Source of the DNA: Sipunculus nudus
Lineage: Eukaryota; Annelida; Sipuncula; Golfingiida; Sipunculidae
Assembly: GCA_026874595.1 (NCBI GenBank)
Contig: CM049321.1
Span: forward strand, 16,127,979-16,191,978
DNA length: 64,000 bases
Direction: 5' to 3'
A program made the position numbers and the translations under genes. The first letter of the stretch is position 1. Each line of letters begins with the position of its first letter. This document shows positions 12,731-24,840 of this stretch, piece after piece. The notes beneath the pieces are model-generated. The model did not search any database. It was not told the DNA's origin and saw only the letters and a program-made list of their open reading frames with translations.

Positions 12731-14184
12731 ACTTTCGAGCTTTCGTCATTTGTTTGGTTTAGATGGTATCTCACGCTGGATGCAACCTGCCCTGTCATAA
12801 CTGTTACACCATGGTAGCTGAAATGGACGCCATCTGGGCGATAATACCGCTCTCTCAGTGGTGGAGAACAGTCATTGAAAATGACATCGGCATAAAGTTT
12901 ACATTTCTGTTGTATCTCATGGTTTAGGGTTAGAGTTTTCATGTTAAGATTTGAGTCATTTAGACGCCTGGGTAATGCAAGAGTTACAATTTGACATTTG
13001 CTACTTTTCCTTGTTAGTTCTAGCATTTTACAGAATTTGTTAACGAAACTTGAGCAGTCATCACATTCAACGTTATTTGTACCAACCTGTATCACTAGAG
13101 TATCATTCACAGAGAGATCTCGGCTAGCTTTAGGTATCTTGTACAGTGCCTCATCAAGCGTTAGCCCACTAGTGCTTAACGCACATATATGTTTATCCTG
13201 AAGATATTTGGCTAAACTTGCATAAGAATTTCTGACAAGTGAATCGCCAACAACCAGAACACGATTCCTAGCGCTTTTGTCATTCAAGTCAATGGTAACT
13301 GAGTCCGTTAAAGGATTACTAACTGCATCATTGTGTTTTGTTGCGTCGGCTACTTGGCTTCCTAACCCAGTTTCTATGTTTTGGTTGACCTTCTTTGTAG
13401 CTAGAGTTTCATTCAGAGATGGCCAGTCATCATTCACAAACTCCGTGTGGTTGTCATTGCCAGTTACCTTAGTTTTAGTGGTGGTTCCAATGGTCCCAGT
13501 TGAGCGTCTACGATAAGGGTCAACCATGGTTGCAGATTTACTGTTCTTACAAACTGCACTTTGGTTTGCATTTTTACATTTGCATTTTGTTTGAGATTTC
13601 ATCTGAGATTGATTCAATTTTCTTTTCAGTTCAGTGCATTCAGCGGTCTTGGTAGACAGTTCACGTTCAAGTTTTTCATTATTTGCTTTTATTTCTAGGC
13701 ATTCTTGCATTTTTTTAAGCATGGTTTTATTTTCCTGTTTTATAACTTGGATTTCAGAAAGTATCTGTGCTAGTAATGTTGGAGTTTTTCTGCATGTGGG
13801 ACAGTTCCATATGAGGCCTTCCTCATCAGGCATTGTGTTTGTGCAGTCATAATGAAACCAATTGTTGCACATACAGCATCTGATCATACTTGTTTCAGTG
13901 GTGTTGTCATGTTTGCAGTTACTGCTGCAACATGAAGTATCATTTTGTAAGTTCAGTACATCAATTTGAGACTTATCTTGCGGTGTTCTTTTGTCAATCG
14001 AACTTTCACTTTCTTTTGAGGAAACCTCTGCTTTCTTGTTTTTATTTCCATATATGTTTGGCCACTTTTTACAAGCACATTGAAGACAATATAGGTCGTC
14101 ATCGATCCTTGTGGTAACACTGTGGTTTTTTATGTGACAGTCTGTACATTTACTGTATTTAGGCATGTTGACAGTTATCTGCAC
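12679..14184 (-). CDS. LINE ORF1: zinc/PHD-like finger, coiled coil, SGNH esterase
   Basis: 501 codons, intact. Residues ~13-40 hold a first Cys/His cluster and ~82-133 a second that reads like a PHD finger (CCMCNNWFHYDC, then WNCPTC). Residues ~135-195 are rich in E/K/L heptad-like sequence and are probably a coiled coil. From ~310 an SGNH-hydrolase fold is indicated by VVGDSLVRN (nucleophile Ser), QVGTNN and, near the C-terminus, DGVHFSYHG (catalytic Asp-x-x-His). In CR1-type elements this esterase-bearing ORF1 is known and probably acts in the ribonucleoprotein, although its substrate is unknown. The start is the first ATG after the 5' region; a nearby downstream Met (MPKYSK) is an alternative. 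The last 52 bases overlap ORF2 in another frame. Confidence 0.9.
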   Translation of the reverse strand: MQITVNMPKYSKCTDCHIKNHSVTTRIDDDLYCLQCACKKWPNIYGNKNKKAEVSSKESESSIDKRTPQDKSQIDVLNLQNDTSCCSSNCKHDNTTETSMIRCCMCNNWFHYDCTNTMPDEEGLIWNCPTCRKTPTLLAQILSEIQVIKQENKTMLKKMQECLEIKANNEKLERELSTKTAECTELKRKLNQSQMKSQTKCKCKNANQSAVCKNSKSATMVDPYRRRSTGTIGTTTKTKVTGNDNHTEFVNDDWPSLNETLATKKVNQNIETGLGSQVADATKHNDAVSNPLTDSVTIDLNDKSARNRVLVVGDSLVRNSYASLAKYLQDKHICALSTSGLTLDEALYKIPKASRDLSVNDTLVIQVGTNNVECDDCSSFVNKFCKMLELTRKSSKCQIVTLALPRRLNDSNLNMKTLTLNHEIQQKCKLYADVIFNDCSPPLRERYYRPDGVHFSYHGVTVMTGQVASSVRYHLNQTNDESSKVWESYRNFHKDHSPRSR

Positions 14185-14243
14185 GGAACTGAACTATAAC
14201 ACACTGCGGTCAGCCCAAGTTGTTTGTGGTCAGATCAATCAGA

Positions 14244-14303
14244 CCGTGACAAGAGATTTCGCTTAAGGCCGTGACAGGGGATTTCCCTGGAGGCCGTGAC
14301 AAC
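14244..14303 (-). repeat. 25-bp tandem repeat in the LINE 5' region
   Basis: CCGTGACA starts at 14244, 14269 and 14294, with the intervening 25-bp units differing at a few positions, giving about 2.4 copies. The position just upstream of ORF1 suggests a promoter or 5' UTR repeat of the element. Confidence 0.7.
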
Positions 14304-14310
14304 GTAACAA

Positions 14311-15060
14311 TACCAACTCACGTTGCTAACAACACTTGGTGGGCGATAATATGACTTAACTGGGCTCAGGCAATATCAAAAGTCACAAATGTTCTCAACA
14401 GGAGTAAAGCTTACCCAAAAGCAATTCAGCAGAAAGTTATTCATCGATTTTAGCATCAGATGAACAATAAATAAAACTGATATATATAAGCACTCACGAT
14501 AAAATCAGTAAAATATCCACAGATCAAGACCTGAGCACGTCCGTCGTCGTGTAGCCTCGTTTCGCACGACAAACATGGCCGCAACACATAATTTCAGACA
14601 CGTATCCTTATAGATAAACTCGGAGACAATATAGGTGCAATAATAATCATATTTTTTACAATATATATACAGCAACAGACAAAATGATAGAATTAACGTA
14701 TAATAAAGCTAAACGAAGTCCCTGGTAAGTCCTGTATCATAAATGAAAAACTTAACTGAAGTTCATAATTTTCATGGATTCCTTGTAACACAATGCTGGA
14801 AACAGTTGACAATAGTCCACAGCGGTTAACGAAAATCCCAGTAAATCCGCTGGCGAGCGTTAATTATAATACGAAGTCCGCATAACATCGTCGGAAAGAA
14901 CCTACAGCGACCAGCGTAGGCCACGGACCAGGAAACTGGATTAAAAATGACAATCTTCAAGTGAATTTGCGACTCACCCGTACTTTATACTGAAGTGCAG
15001 ATAAAAGTTATTTGGTGAGTTTCGTGTATTGTTTCTGTCCTTTGAAGTCCTTTTGTTCCA
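14311..15060. other. Possible LINE 5' extension or flanking DNA
   Basis: No open frame of note. A segment at about 14535-14585 is relatively CG-rich (GTCCGTCGTCGTG, then CAAACATGGCCGCAAC). The ATGGCCGC core resembles a YY1-type site, but it runs opposite to the LINE. This stretch may be the rest of the LINE 5' UTR; the boundary is unresolved. Confidence 0.35.
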
Positions 15061-15078
15061 TGGCGAGTTTGCTTGTGC

Positions 15079-15079
15079 G

Positions 15080-15144
<65 letters not shown>

Positions 15145-15282
15145 ATTCTATAAGAAACTCAAGTTTGAGTATTTGATGGTATGGTACCGGGTTGACAGGT
15201 AAACATGTATATATTTAAAGAGTTCGACCAACTTGGCCAGGAATATATTGTGATGTTATATATATATATGTATATAAATATA

Positions 15283-15320
<38 letters not shown>
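15079..15320. repeat. Two (TA)n tracts flanking dispersed repeat copy 2
   Basis: (TA)n runs at about 15083-15140 and 15254-15318 enclose the sequence GATGGTATGGTACCGGGTTG and TTTAAAGAGTTCGACC (15151-15240), which is related to 9195-9258 in the same orientation. Confidence 0.8.
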
Positions 15321-16970
15321 GACTATGTGCCTATTAGGAATTTTAACAAATAAATGTCTCGGCCATTATATGTGCAATACATAATGAGGACGTATAATTA
15401 AGTATAAAACAAATAACTTACTACAAAGATTCAGTCGAGGTTCAAAGACACAGTAGAAGTAATTAATTTAAGTGTACTAAATAAGTTATATAGAAAGATT
15501 ATTACTAGAAATGAAGATTGAATATTGTAGTTAAAGCAAACAAAAATGTTAGCGTTTGTTATTGGGAGCACACGAGGTCTTTACGGAAATTGTTTTATGT
15601 CGGTGGCAAACTTTATTTCCTTGCTTATTCAGCCAGTGTTTTTTTATTATATACGTGAAGTCGATGTCATCTCTTTCAGGTTTGGAGTGCCGTTAGTAAC
15701 TGATTAGCTCATTTTTCAGGTGGGGCCGTCAGCCTGGTTTATATTGTATTTCTTTTCTGTTTTTGCATCGGATTATTTATTTCCCGTAACCATCTTGTTC
15801 CGGTGTTTTATAATTTACGGACTTCCAGAATTTATGCTCTGATATTTTTACGAGGTGGTTTGTGCACTGTTAAAAGACAGTTGCGCTTGTTATTGTGCGG
15901 GTAATGGTGGCATAGATGTAATGGCTCCTGATTTAATGACACAAAAGTATCGCAAAAATAATTCCAGAATGTTAAATGTCACAATACGTATTCATTAGCA
16001 ACGTGTAAGTCATGACAGCAACCATGACTTAATGTGCTTATAGCTGCAATTCTAAATAATTTCTTTCAAAACCAAACCCCAACATTTCAACTTGTCGATT
16101 TAAAGTTATAACAATCCGTGGAAAAAACATGGTTCATCATCGAACATATATTATTATTCTTTACAGCCGCTGTTTTTATTGCAGGATTATATATCGTTCG
16201 GAAAATAGGAGTTTATATACCTATAGAAGGTATTTTGTTTGTTTATGACTGGACTAGGCGGACCCTAGGAACCCGAGAATCCTTATTATAAGAAAACTGG
16301 GTCGGGTTCTTGCAGTAAAGCTTGCACAGATTTGACAAGATCCAATCATGATTGCCTTTTCACTACAGATAAAACACCAAGGAGAATCTAAAAAAGACAA
16401 GAAAATTGCCTTTTATTACAAAATACACTACCCGTTCAAGACAAAAAATGGACATTTTTACATTTAATCTACTAAAAGAACTCATTCCTTTTACTCACAC
16501 TCATGTTTTATCTCCTTACTTTTCCTTTTTTCAATAGTTAAGCATGTCTAATTTTGCTTGAAAAAAGTTTAAATAAAAATAATAATAGATAAATCTTTAA
16601 AAAAAACCCAAAACATTTATTTCCTTAAACTTTCAGCAAAAAAGCCCCCGATTTAAAAAAAAAATAAATATTAGAAATAGTTTGCAATTCCGAAGTTTAA
16701 ATTGGATTTAAAAAATCAGTTAAAAATTTAAAACGCAAAATATTCTGTATCGAAAGTTTGCAATCTTATAGTCAGGTATTCCACACAGTTAAAGGATAGG
16801 GACCACACCGTCTAAGGTGTCTATTGTTTCACTGGGCATTTTGAGTATACGTGAAAATTAGTGTTCTTTCATAGAAATATAATCCTATCTGCGTTCCGAA
16901 TGTGTTCCGAATGTACACTTCTGACACCTATACAAAGTAAAATATAATTTACCTATACAAAGTAAAATAT
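15321..16970. other. Intergenic sequence, no gene recognised
   Basis: AT-rich, with homopolymer A runs near 16560-16740. No coding, RNA or transposon signal identified. Confidence 0.45.
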
Positions 16971-16974
16971 AATT

Positions 16975-17095
16975 GGAACGGTTTGGCGATTTCATATTAA
17001 CCCCCACTCAAGATTATCCAAGGGGGGGGGGGGGGGGTGTATCCGTAAACGATTTCAGATTACTACCCACGTTTTCGGATTACCCCTTCAATATA
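16975..17095. repeat. GATTACCC-type repeat fragment with a 16-base G run
   Basis: Contains CAGATTACTACCC, CGGATTACCCC and a G run at 17022-17037. The vocabulary and association with poly-G match the element at 2690-3435, so this is probably a partial copy of the same family. Confidence 0.4.
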
Positions 17096-17479
17096 AATAT
17101 AATTAACCATATTATTAAATTTTGTCAACAATTTTATTTTTCATTTAACGATTGTATCTTTTCAATGGCATAGTTCTCACGTCGTCTTATGAATTGGTAT
17201 ATCATTAGTAAATAAAACAAAAAATTAATATCGTTTAATTAAAACGAGGGAGGTAATCTGATCAGCTCACAGGGAACCTTTAAAATTAGGTCCAGATCTG
17301 ATTTTTTAACTTTTCTTGAGACAGATATTTGATGATGTAAAAAAAAAACCTGCTGCATTCGTATGTTGATCATATGTTCACCAAGCCCATGGGTGCTGTA
17401 CCGCGCGCGGTATATGCGGATCCATTTCTGCACGGAGAATTCAAATTTTCCGCGTATCACATACCTCATTCCTAACACC

Positions 17480-17815
17480 GCAGTCCCGGTATACGGTTAT
17501 GTTAAAACAACTGGAGCGGAAAAAATATTTTCGCAATCCATATACCGCACACCGCAAGCTCGGTATACGGATTATGATAAAAAAAGTTGAGCGATGAAAA
17601 ATCTTTTCCCATATCGTATACCGCATACCCGGGCTCTTTATACGGATTATGCTAAAACAACTTGAGCGAAAGAATATTTTCACATACCATATACCGCACA
17701 CCGCGGGCTCGGTATATGGATTATGATTAAACAACTTGAGCGTAAAAAAAATCTTTTCGCATACCGTATACTGCATTCTGCAGGCTCGGTATTCGGATTA
17801 TGATAAAATTACTAG
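17480..17815. repeat. ~75-bp tandem repeat, 4-5 units
   Basis: The segment GGTATACGGATTATG followed by AAACAACTTGAGCG recurs at about 17488, 17561, 17638, 17711 and 17787 (spacing 73-77). Between repeats lie ATACCGCA(C/T)ACCG-like phrases. Diverged pieces with the same vocabulary (CATACAGTATTCCGCATACCG, TATACCGCTCACTGC) continue at 18160-18260. A 111-residue open frame on the minus strand follows from the repeat and is not supported as a gene. Confidence 0.85.
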
Positions 17816-20690
17816 ATAAAAAAAATTAAAGTTCGGAGTAAACCTGTCTGCATTAAACTTGGAAAGCACGAAGTATAATGGCAAATAACTGATATCGAGC
17901 ACGCTGTAAACTGATATAAATGTCTTTTAAACTTCCATACTTCATAATCAGTTTACAGGTAATGTAAGTCATATTATTGGCAAAAGATAATTACAATTTT
18001 CACGGGGTATTCAGTATATATTCGCGTTGGATATTCTTTGGAGGCCGGAAACCCCTTTCGGCCACGTGTATCCGTATGTCATACATGGTAGCCATGCACT
18101 GATCGCGGATACGTGAACCAATTCTCCACTAAGCATTCAATTTTCCGGGTCCAGCCTTCCGCATACAGTATTCCGCATACCGATGGCCAAATACATGGTT
18201 GGTGATAAAGTAAGTGAATCATTAAAAACTTTTCCATATACCGCTCACTGCGTGCCTAGTAAACGCTGAGTTTGGGCATGTAGTATCTAACTTGTAAATA
18301 AAGAAAGGTTTACACAATATGTCAAGGATTATATAACAAAACATAGAAAACATATTAACTTAAAGATTAAATAATTGTGATGATGTTTGCCGAGAGTCGC
18401 CCAATATGCCTTTGAGCGGAGGGCTAATGTTGGCTTCACTTCGGGTTCGTTTGGGTCTACAACATTCACGTTCAACCAAGCACGGATCCCGCGGACGAGT
18501 ATATATAGTAAATAGTGGCCAACCTGTCATCGCGGGCTATTTATGCCCTAGTATATAACGACATGCAGTAAATATAAACTGACTTCACGTCCAGGGTTAT
18601 AGATGTAATAATATTGGGGCTTTAGATTAAGAATTTTTAAGTTCCCTTTGGGAAGGATACATTTTGTAACGTTTTATTATCTGATGAAAAATTCCTGGAT
18701 TCCAGCCCACTATATATCGGAAACCCTCTCCTGAAGAAACTAGTAACAGTTGCCAGTCTAACACAGGCGTAAACTTCATATATTTATGTTGCCTTTGCTT
18801 ATTTAATATCAATTGTGCTCGTTAGTCCTTGAGATTGACTGAAATAAGAGGAAGAACCAGTCTACAAAACTGGCGCGCTGCACGGATATCGACCATGTGT
18901 TGGAACTGAAGTTTTACGGACTCAACCTTGAAATTAAAAAAAAAAAAATTAAGACATCAAGGAAATGAGGCAAATAACAAGTCTATCAATTATCACAAGA
19001 TTAAATAGAAATAAGCAATCCCGAACTTATGGCATGGTAAGTAATAGTTTTATATAGAAAACGCTTTTGCAATATCCAAGAAGTTTGCAATATCCAGACT
19101 TGATAACAGTTTACAAACTAATTACAAGACAAAGAAAGAAGTGGAAAATGAGTGATTACATCACATAGATCATGATAATTACCTTGCTTGCCAACTGGTG
19201 GATCGAAAAGTTTGATAAATCGACTCCTAACAGGGATATGTTTTCTCTTACAGGAATTTTAAAACAATCTTGGGAAATAAATCACTTTACTGAGCACAAT
19301 GTGGGCGTAGAATTTTTGATTCAGAGTAAATATTAAAAAACTAGATATTATTGTAGAGTAGCAAGGCTTATAACATGGGCAAATCAAGTTCAGAGATCAC
19401 ATTCAACCCAGATACGGACAGCTTCAAACATGCAGTCTTACAGTATATGATAGTTTAGATGTGGCTTATAATGCCTTTGACGTACGTTGAATATTAAAAC
19501 TGCATGTTCCCTATTCGTTCACAATGGGACTTCGTTATTTTTTACTATTATTATAATTATTATTATTATTATTAATATTTAATTACATTAATAAATTATA
19601 CTTTGGGGGATGCGTTAATTAATGAGAATCATTCCCATATCTGACACGTTTTGAATTAAGATAACCTCTTGTTTAACCTTTGATTTAAAAAATCCAAATT
19701 GTGCACAAGTGGCCCGTTTCGTTTATATCCACTTTTTTTAAACATGAGAGGTCAGGCTAAAATCACCGCCGATTGTAATCTATACACGTGTAATATCTTG
19801 AGGCAAAGATTTGAAAATTAAAAAAGATCGTGTATCGCATCGTGTGCAAAGTATTGCAATGTTTACCGTATCGTTAGATAATGTATCGTTACAGCTCTAT
19901 TTGGACGATCGTCAAAAACTTGTACGACAAATCACTGATGACATCGGGGAATCTTGCATCTTCACAGTAGATATATTTGTCGTACAGGGAATATTGGGCT
20001 TAATATACTGGCTTACCACAGCTTCTGTTCTGAGTAGTCATAGTTAAGAATAAGTCGTCTTAAACTGGAGTTAGGTGAACTCAAGATAAACCTCCTATTC
20101 ACAGTCAGTTTAAATGTCTAGTAACCCTAAGGCCTAGACCGAAATTTTTAATAATGTAATAATGTAATATATAAATTCAATAACTCGCCTTTCCGTCGCA
20201 TTAAGCTCTATATAGATTACACATATTCCTATCTGGCTTATATCTTTATCTGAATCGCTTGACTTGGCAGTATACCCATGATCACTTCACAATGTGGAAG
20301 GGGGGGGGGGGGGGCTCAGGAATACAATTTGCCCAGTCCTCTGCCACTCTTAGAAAATCTGGACTGTAATATATGTAAGAATTACCGATCAAAGTATGAG
20401 TAGACACGTTTCCATCCAAGATCCTGCTGAAACTGATGGTGCTCCTGATGAAAGGTTTGAAACTGGATAGTTACTAGTCGGCCTGTTATGTCATAATACG
20501 TATTACAATGCACTCCAAGCTATCCGCGATAATTATAAATCACAAGAATGTGTCACAGTACTTGAATAAAAACACATGATATATCGTTACAAATTATATG
20601 TAAAAAAATTGATTTAAGACATTAAAATTAACGATTACAGCCCTAATTGGCTTATATGTATGAAAAATGAATTATTAATTTAAAGTTTGT
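17816..20690. other. Intergenic sequence, no gene recognised
   Basis: Contains diverged relics of the preceding tandem repeat to about 18260, an ATT-rich run near 19545-19595 and a 15-base G run at 20300-20314. The open frame at 19811-20047 has no recognisable domain or splice context. Confidence 0.45.
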
Positions 20691-20696
20691 ATTTCA

Positions 20697-20746
<50 letters not shown>

Positions 20747-20780
20747 GAACCGATTTTTCTGTGTATACCATTTTCATCCA

Positions 20781-20857
<77 letters not shown>

Positions 20858-20874
20858 ATATATATATATATATA
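20697..20874. repeat. Compound (AT)n-(CT)n-(AT)n microsatellite
   Basis: AT runs at about 20697-20746, a TC/CT run at about 20780-20815 and AT again at 20816-20874. The open frame across it is low complexity. Confidence 0.95.
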
Positions 20875-20879
20875 ATATG

Positions 20880-22075
20880 AGAGAAAGATGATAAATTTAA
20901 AACAGTGTATATTATTAGTAAAACAACTTTTGGCAAATAAACATGTAAATATTACTTATGATATGGAATAATGTACACTTCTTATTTATTATTATAAAAT
21001 AAAGCGAATTATAGTCAGTGAATAATTATTCAGGTTTTTATTCTGCAGTAGCTCTAATTTACTCTGTGCTGCATGACTGATTAACGCTGATAAAGGTACC
21101 AGCTGGGTACCATATATAAATTCTATAGTCCTGGGATTCTTAATTTGGTTTAAACATACATGTATGTATTTAACCATGATTACAAAAATAACCGTTAGGC
21201 TAATGCTAATGTTTTCCTGGGAAACATAAATACAAACAAAGATTCATTACAAATACATGGTGATGAAAAGCGAAAATATTAACACTGACTTAGTGTGAAC
21301 AAATATATAAGTTAAAAATAACCACATACATACTTCCCATACAAAAGTGCCTATTACATAGTTACATCAGATCCATAAAAGTATCAGACAGTTGAAATGA
21401 AATTACTATCAAAATCAAAATCGTTTTGTGTCCCTTATGTATCTGTATACGTGATTAAAGAGTTTAAAATTATCTATAGTAGTCAGGGAACAGCTGCCAC
21501 GAAGTATAATTCTAACCATTTCTAACTTAGTTTTCCTAGAGTAATTTTCAGTTGCGTCCCTGTTCAATATAAAGTTGGCAGTCTATGAAAGTTCAGATAG
21601 CATCTGGATGATATTTTCACTGGATGTGCGATGCAATATTATTACTTGATGTTTCTAAAACCACGGCGCGGGCCGGTAGTCAATTATATAAGCATGTTTG
21701 AGGCGTGCACGTTAATTTGAAACTTCTATCGTATGACGTTGTATGTCTCCAGAACATCCAAGGAAGCAATCACTAGGCAACAATGAGGCGGCTTATCTCT
21801 GTCACGCAGCGAGTCGATGGCACCGTCAGAGATAGATCCTGGTGACGTAAGTAGACCTACAGGGCCTTAAGAAAATTGAAGATCGGACTAAGGGCAAATC
21901 AACCCAGAAAGCCGAGGTCGTTTAATCGGACAGGATTTGTTCAACGATTTGTTGATGGACATTTCATGCCATATCATTGACGCCATTAGCACCTTGCTTA
22001 GTTATTCATTACCTCCGTATCTGTTTACTAAATTCACACACCAACGTTTTTATATAAACATAACCGTGTACCAAA
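20880..22075. other. Intergenic sequence, no gene recognised
   Basis: No coding or repeat signature recognised. A slightly CG-richer stretch at 21660-21860 shows no open frame of note. Confidence 0.45.
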
Positions 22076-22078
22076 CTT

Positions 22079-22264
22079 CACCGGGGCGGATCCAGGATTA
22101 AGGAAGAGGATAGGTCCAACCCAGGAGGACTATTGATAAAACCTGCAAACGGTGCCCAGGTCCGGAAAAGGGGTGGGGGCAGGCCGGCAAAATTTTGTTC
22201 TGAATCCCTTAAAAAAGGTTGCGGCGCCTGAAAAAGGGGGACCCCCTCCTCTGGATCCACTTCT
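22079..22264. mobile_element. Short GGATCC-type MITE
   Basis: The left end reads CACCGGGGCGGATCCAGG and the right end, reverse-complemented, reads CAGAAGTGGATCCAGAGG. These form imperfect terminal inverted repeats around GGATCCAG, enclosing about 186 bp. Related termini are present at 42179-42612. Ends beginning CAGGGGCGGATCC-like are typical of non-autonomous hAT-related elements, but no 8-bp target duplication was confirmed here. Confidence 0.55.
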
Positions 22265-24450
22265 GTTCACTTTTCACAGTTCATTATTGTTAACAATGAC
22301 CTCCCTACTAACATGACTACACTTGCTGGTAGCAGCAATGTTTTTTTTTTCCCGCGATGATTAACTGTGCAAGTTATGCGTAGTATATAAAGCCAGCTGT
22401 CCACTTTCAATTTCGAGAGAATTTATGTGACGTCTGGCCGACTCTGCTTACATATATATGTTCTTATATCACCTCTGTACTGGATACTTGAGTTTGTTTA
22501 TCTACGAGCTGTTAATAAACACAGAGTTATTGACACACGGGGGAAGAAAAAACATGAAACCAAACTTGGTAGGTTGTATATGTGCTGAATTTGAACGGTA
22601 ACTTGTCGCAAAACGCCCTTTGTTGAATCCTGTTTTTATCTCTTCTGAATTGTCGGTAGTTACTCTTGTAGAAAAAATGGGCTTTCATTGAGGTCTCTTG
22701 TTACATGTACTCTTATCTTTAACAAAGATAGCTCTTTGACAAATTTCCAGATATTCTGCAGGCAACATCCAGATATTTGTGGAAACATAACTAGAAATCA
22801 TGTGTTTATCTCGGGAAATTGGCTCGTTTAATGAAAAATGTATATTAATAGATGTTCTAATGCTAATATATTGTATACTTAACTGAAATAAGACTTGTGT
22901 AGTGTCATTTGTTAGATACTGACCTTTTTCTGTGCGTATATACATGCCATTACTGCCATTAGCAATTTTGATCCACAATGGAACTCTTCTTCTGACGTTT
23001 CTTAAGAAACGTGTAAGTTACAAGACATTTGCTAATTAATTAAAAACCCCTACGTACTGTAAGACAAATAGCGACCTGATATTTCTAGATATTAAAATTT
23101 TCAGTGGATGTTTTTCACCGATGAGTTTAGCGTGTGGTTGCATAGCGATAATGAAATTGAATCCACTAAGCGATTATATTCTTGCTGTAAGAAAGCATAA
23201 ATCCTTCAAATCATTACTTCTTAATGTGACGTTTGTTGTAATTTTGTCACTAATGGTGGTATCTAAATAAGCCTTTGAAAGGACGTGCCTTTGTTTCTGG
23301 ATTTATGCTACCAGTTTTTCTTGAAATATATTCCGTTGTTTTTAATATTAATGCCACTTGTAAGATAACTGCTTTGTGTTCTTTACTTGTTCTTTTCCAG
23401 AAATCACATTTGACGAAAGCTAAATGACGGGAGCTATATTTCCATTTCCGCATTCCTCTTCCGTGTCTATGTACAAAGCATCTTAAACAATAGTATTTGA
23501 TTATTATATGTTTTAGATATATTTATTGATTTTATAATCCAGAGCTGAACAGAGGTGGTCGATGTATGTTTCTGGCGTATGTCTGTTCATCTCTTTATGG
23601 TATTATAAGATTTTAAGAGAAATTTGCATTCTAGGGATATTTGATAACCAAAAACCGCGTTTGCATTCATGTATTCGGCCCAAATTCACAGGTTCATTCG
23701 TGCAAAAGTGACTTTACATTTGTGAACAGTCCTCGATGACATTCCCGTGCTCGACCCACACTAAAATCTAATAGATTCTTCATTAGCACATTAACGAAGT
23801 GATCTAAAAAAAAAGTTCAGTTGGAAACACACACACACACAGACAAATTAACACACACATACCAACACACGGGAAGACGGATAAACGCATATACCCTATT
23901 GGCGGACAGAATAAAAAAGGCAAAGTTTTTTTTCGCAATAGGAAGCTAGGCTTCCTCAGCAGGTAACTCTCTAGGCGTCCAAACATGGGTTTGTTTGTCA
24001 CATTGTTCTAATATTCCAAATGTGTCATTAGACCACATTAGGAAGGGATTTCTCCATACGATTATGGCTATTTCCACAAACTGGAATATCGCTGACATTA
24101 TGCATGTCTGGTTAATGTATATATTATAGTTGGCGTGAAGTTAAAAATAAAACCATGAACGTATTTTTTTTTTTCATTTACCACTATAATATAATGGCCA
24201 TTCATTACGTTTTCAATCAAAAGTTATCACTATCATACTTTGGAAAGTATTTCCACGTATCACTTAACGGTTTGATATTGTTATCGGCCTCTTTTCAATC
24301 AACACATTTACATATATATACAATTCTATATCTTACTTTTACACTTAACTTTCCAATTCGATCACCAAAATAAATTTTCTTAGCATTGTGGTTTTCAAAG
24401 AATTCATGTCTTTGATTTGATTCTTTAATTTTACTCTGATTTAATTTGAT
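22265..24450. other. Intergenic sequence, no gene recognised
   Basis: Includes a short CA-rich run (23826-23860). Minus-strand open frames at 22685-22978 and 23250-23453 lack recognised domains. No RNA gene was identified. Confidence 0.45.
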
Positions 24451-24454
24451 TTTA

Positions 24455-24840
24455 AACGAAATTACGAAAGGCTTCAAAATAACTTTATTACTTTTCTCAA
24501 GAAATTGCCTTATATCTAACTACATGGCTCATCTCTGCAAACATATAAAAATAGTATGCAAATCCAGTGATTGAATTACAATAAAAAGTTACATTAGAGT
24601 TATGTGCAAAGACGACAGCGACGCCTAACGAGAAGTTAGGTGTCACGAGAAAATGAATTTTCGTACTTTTTCGCCTGTCTACATTTTTAACAAAATTACG
24701 ACAGGCTTCAAAATAATTTTATTACTTTACTCAAGAAATTGCGCCAAACAAAGACGAAAGTGACACCTTACGAGAAGTGAGGTGTCACGAGAAAAGAAAT
24801 TTCCGTAATTTTTCGCATGTCTACACTCGCGATACAGTTC
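24455..24840. repeat. Local tandem duplication carrying two copies of a stable hairpin
   Basis: The phrase GGCTTCAAAATAA(C/T)TTTATT followed by CAAGAAATTGC occurs at about 24469 and 24711. A second shared block carrying a hairpin occurs at 24601-24690 and 24753-24830. Hairpin 1 (24620-24644) and hairpin 2 (24762-24786) each have 10-bp arms and an identical GAGAA loop, followed by TCACGAGAAAA or CACGAGAAAAG. No protein is encoded. Confidence 0.75.

Larger units (their letters stand above)
9264..14310 (-). mobile_element. CR1-like non-LTR retrotransposon (LINE), near full length
   Basis: On the minus strand the order is: 5' region with a 25-bp tandem repeat (CCGTGACA starts at 14294, 14269 and 14244), ORF1 (14184-12679), ORF2 (12730-9743), a 3' UTR of about 440 bp, and an AAAT-rich terminal tract (plus strand 9264-9300, TTTATTTATTTTTATTTATT-like). 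ORF1 with a Cys-rich finger and an SGNH esterase, plus an APE-type endonuclease and RT in ORF2, is the known architecture of the CR1 group. The exact 5' end and target-site duplication were not identified, so the left boundary is the tail and the right boundary is a minimum. The similarly placed repeat fragments at 9195 and 15151 flank it. Confidence 0.9.

Noticed and set aside
17441-17776. 111-codon minus-strand open frame in the ~75-bp repeat
   Set aside because: Its periodic peptide follows from the DNA repeat, and the frame is not preserved over all units.
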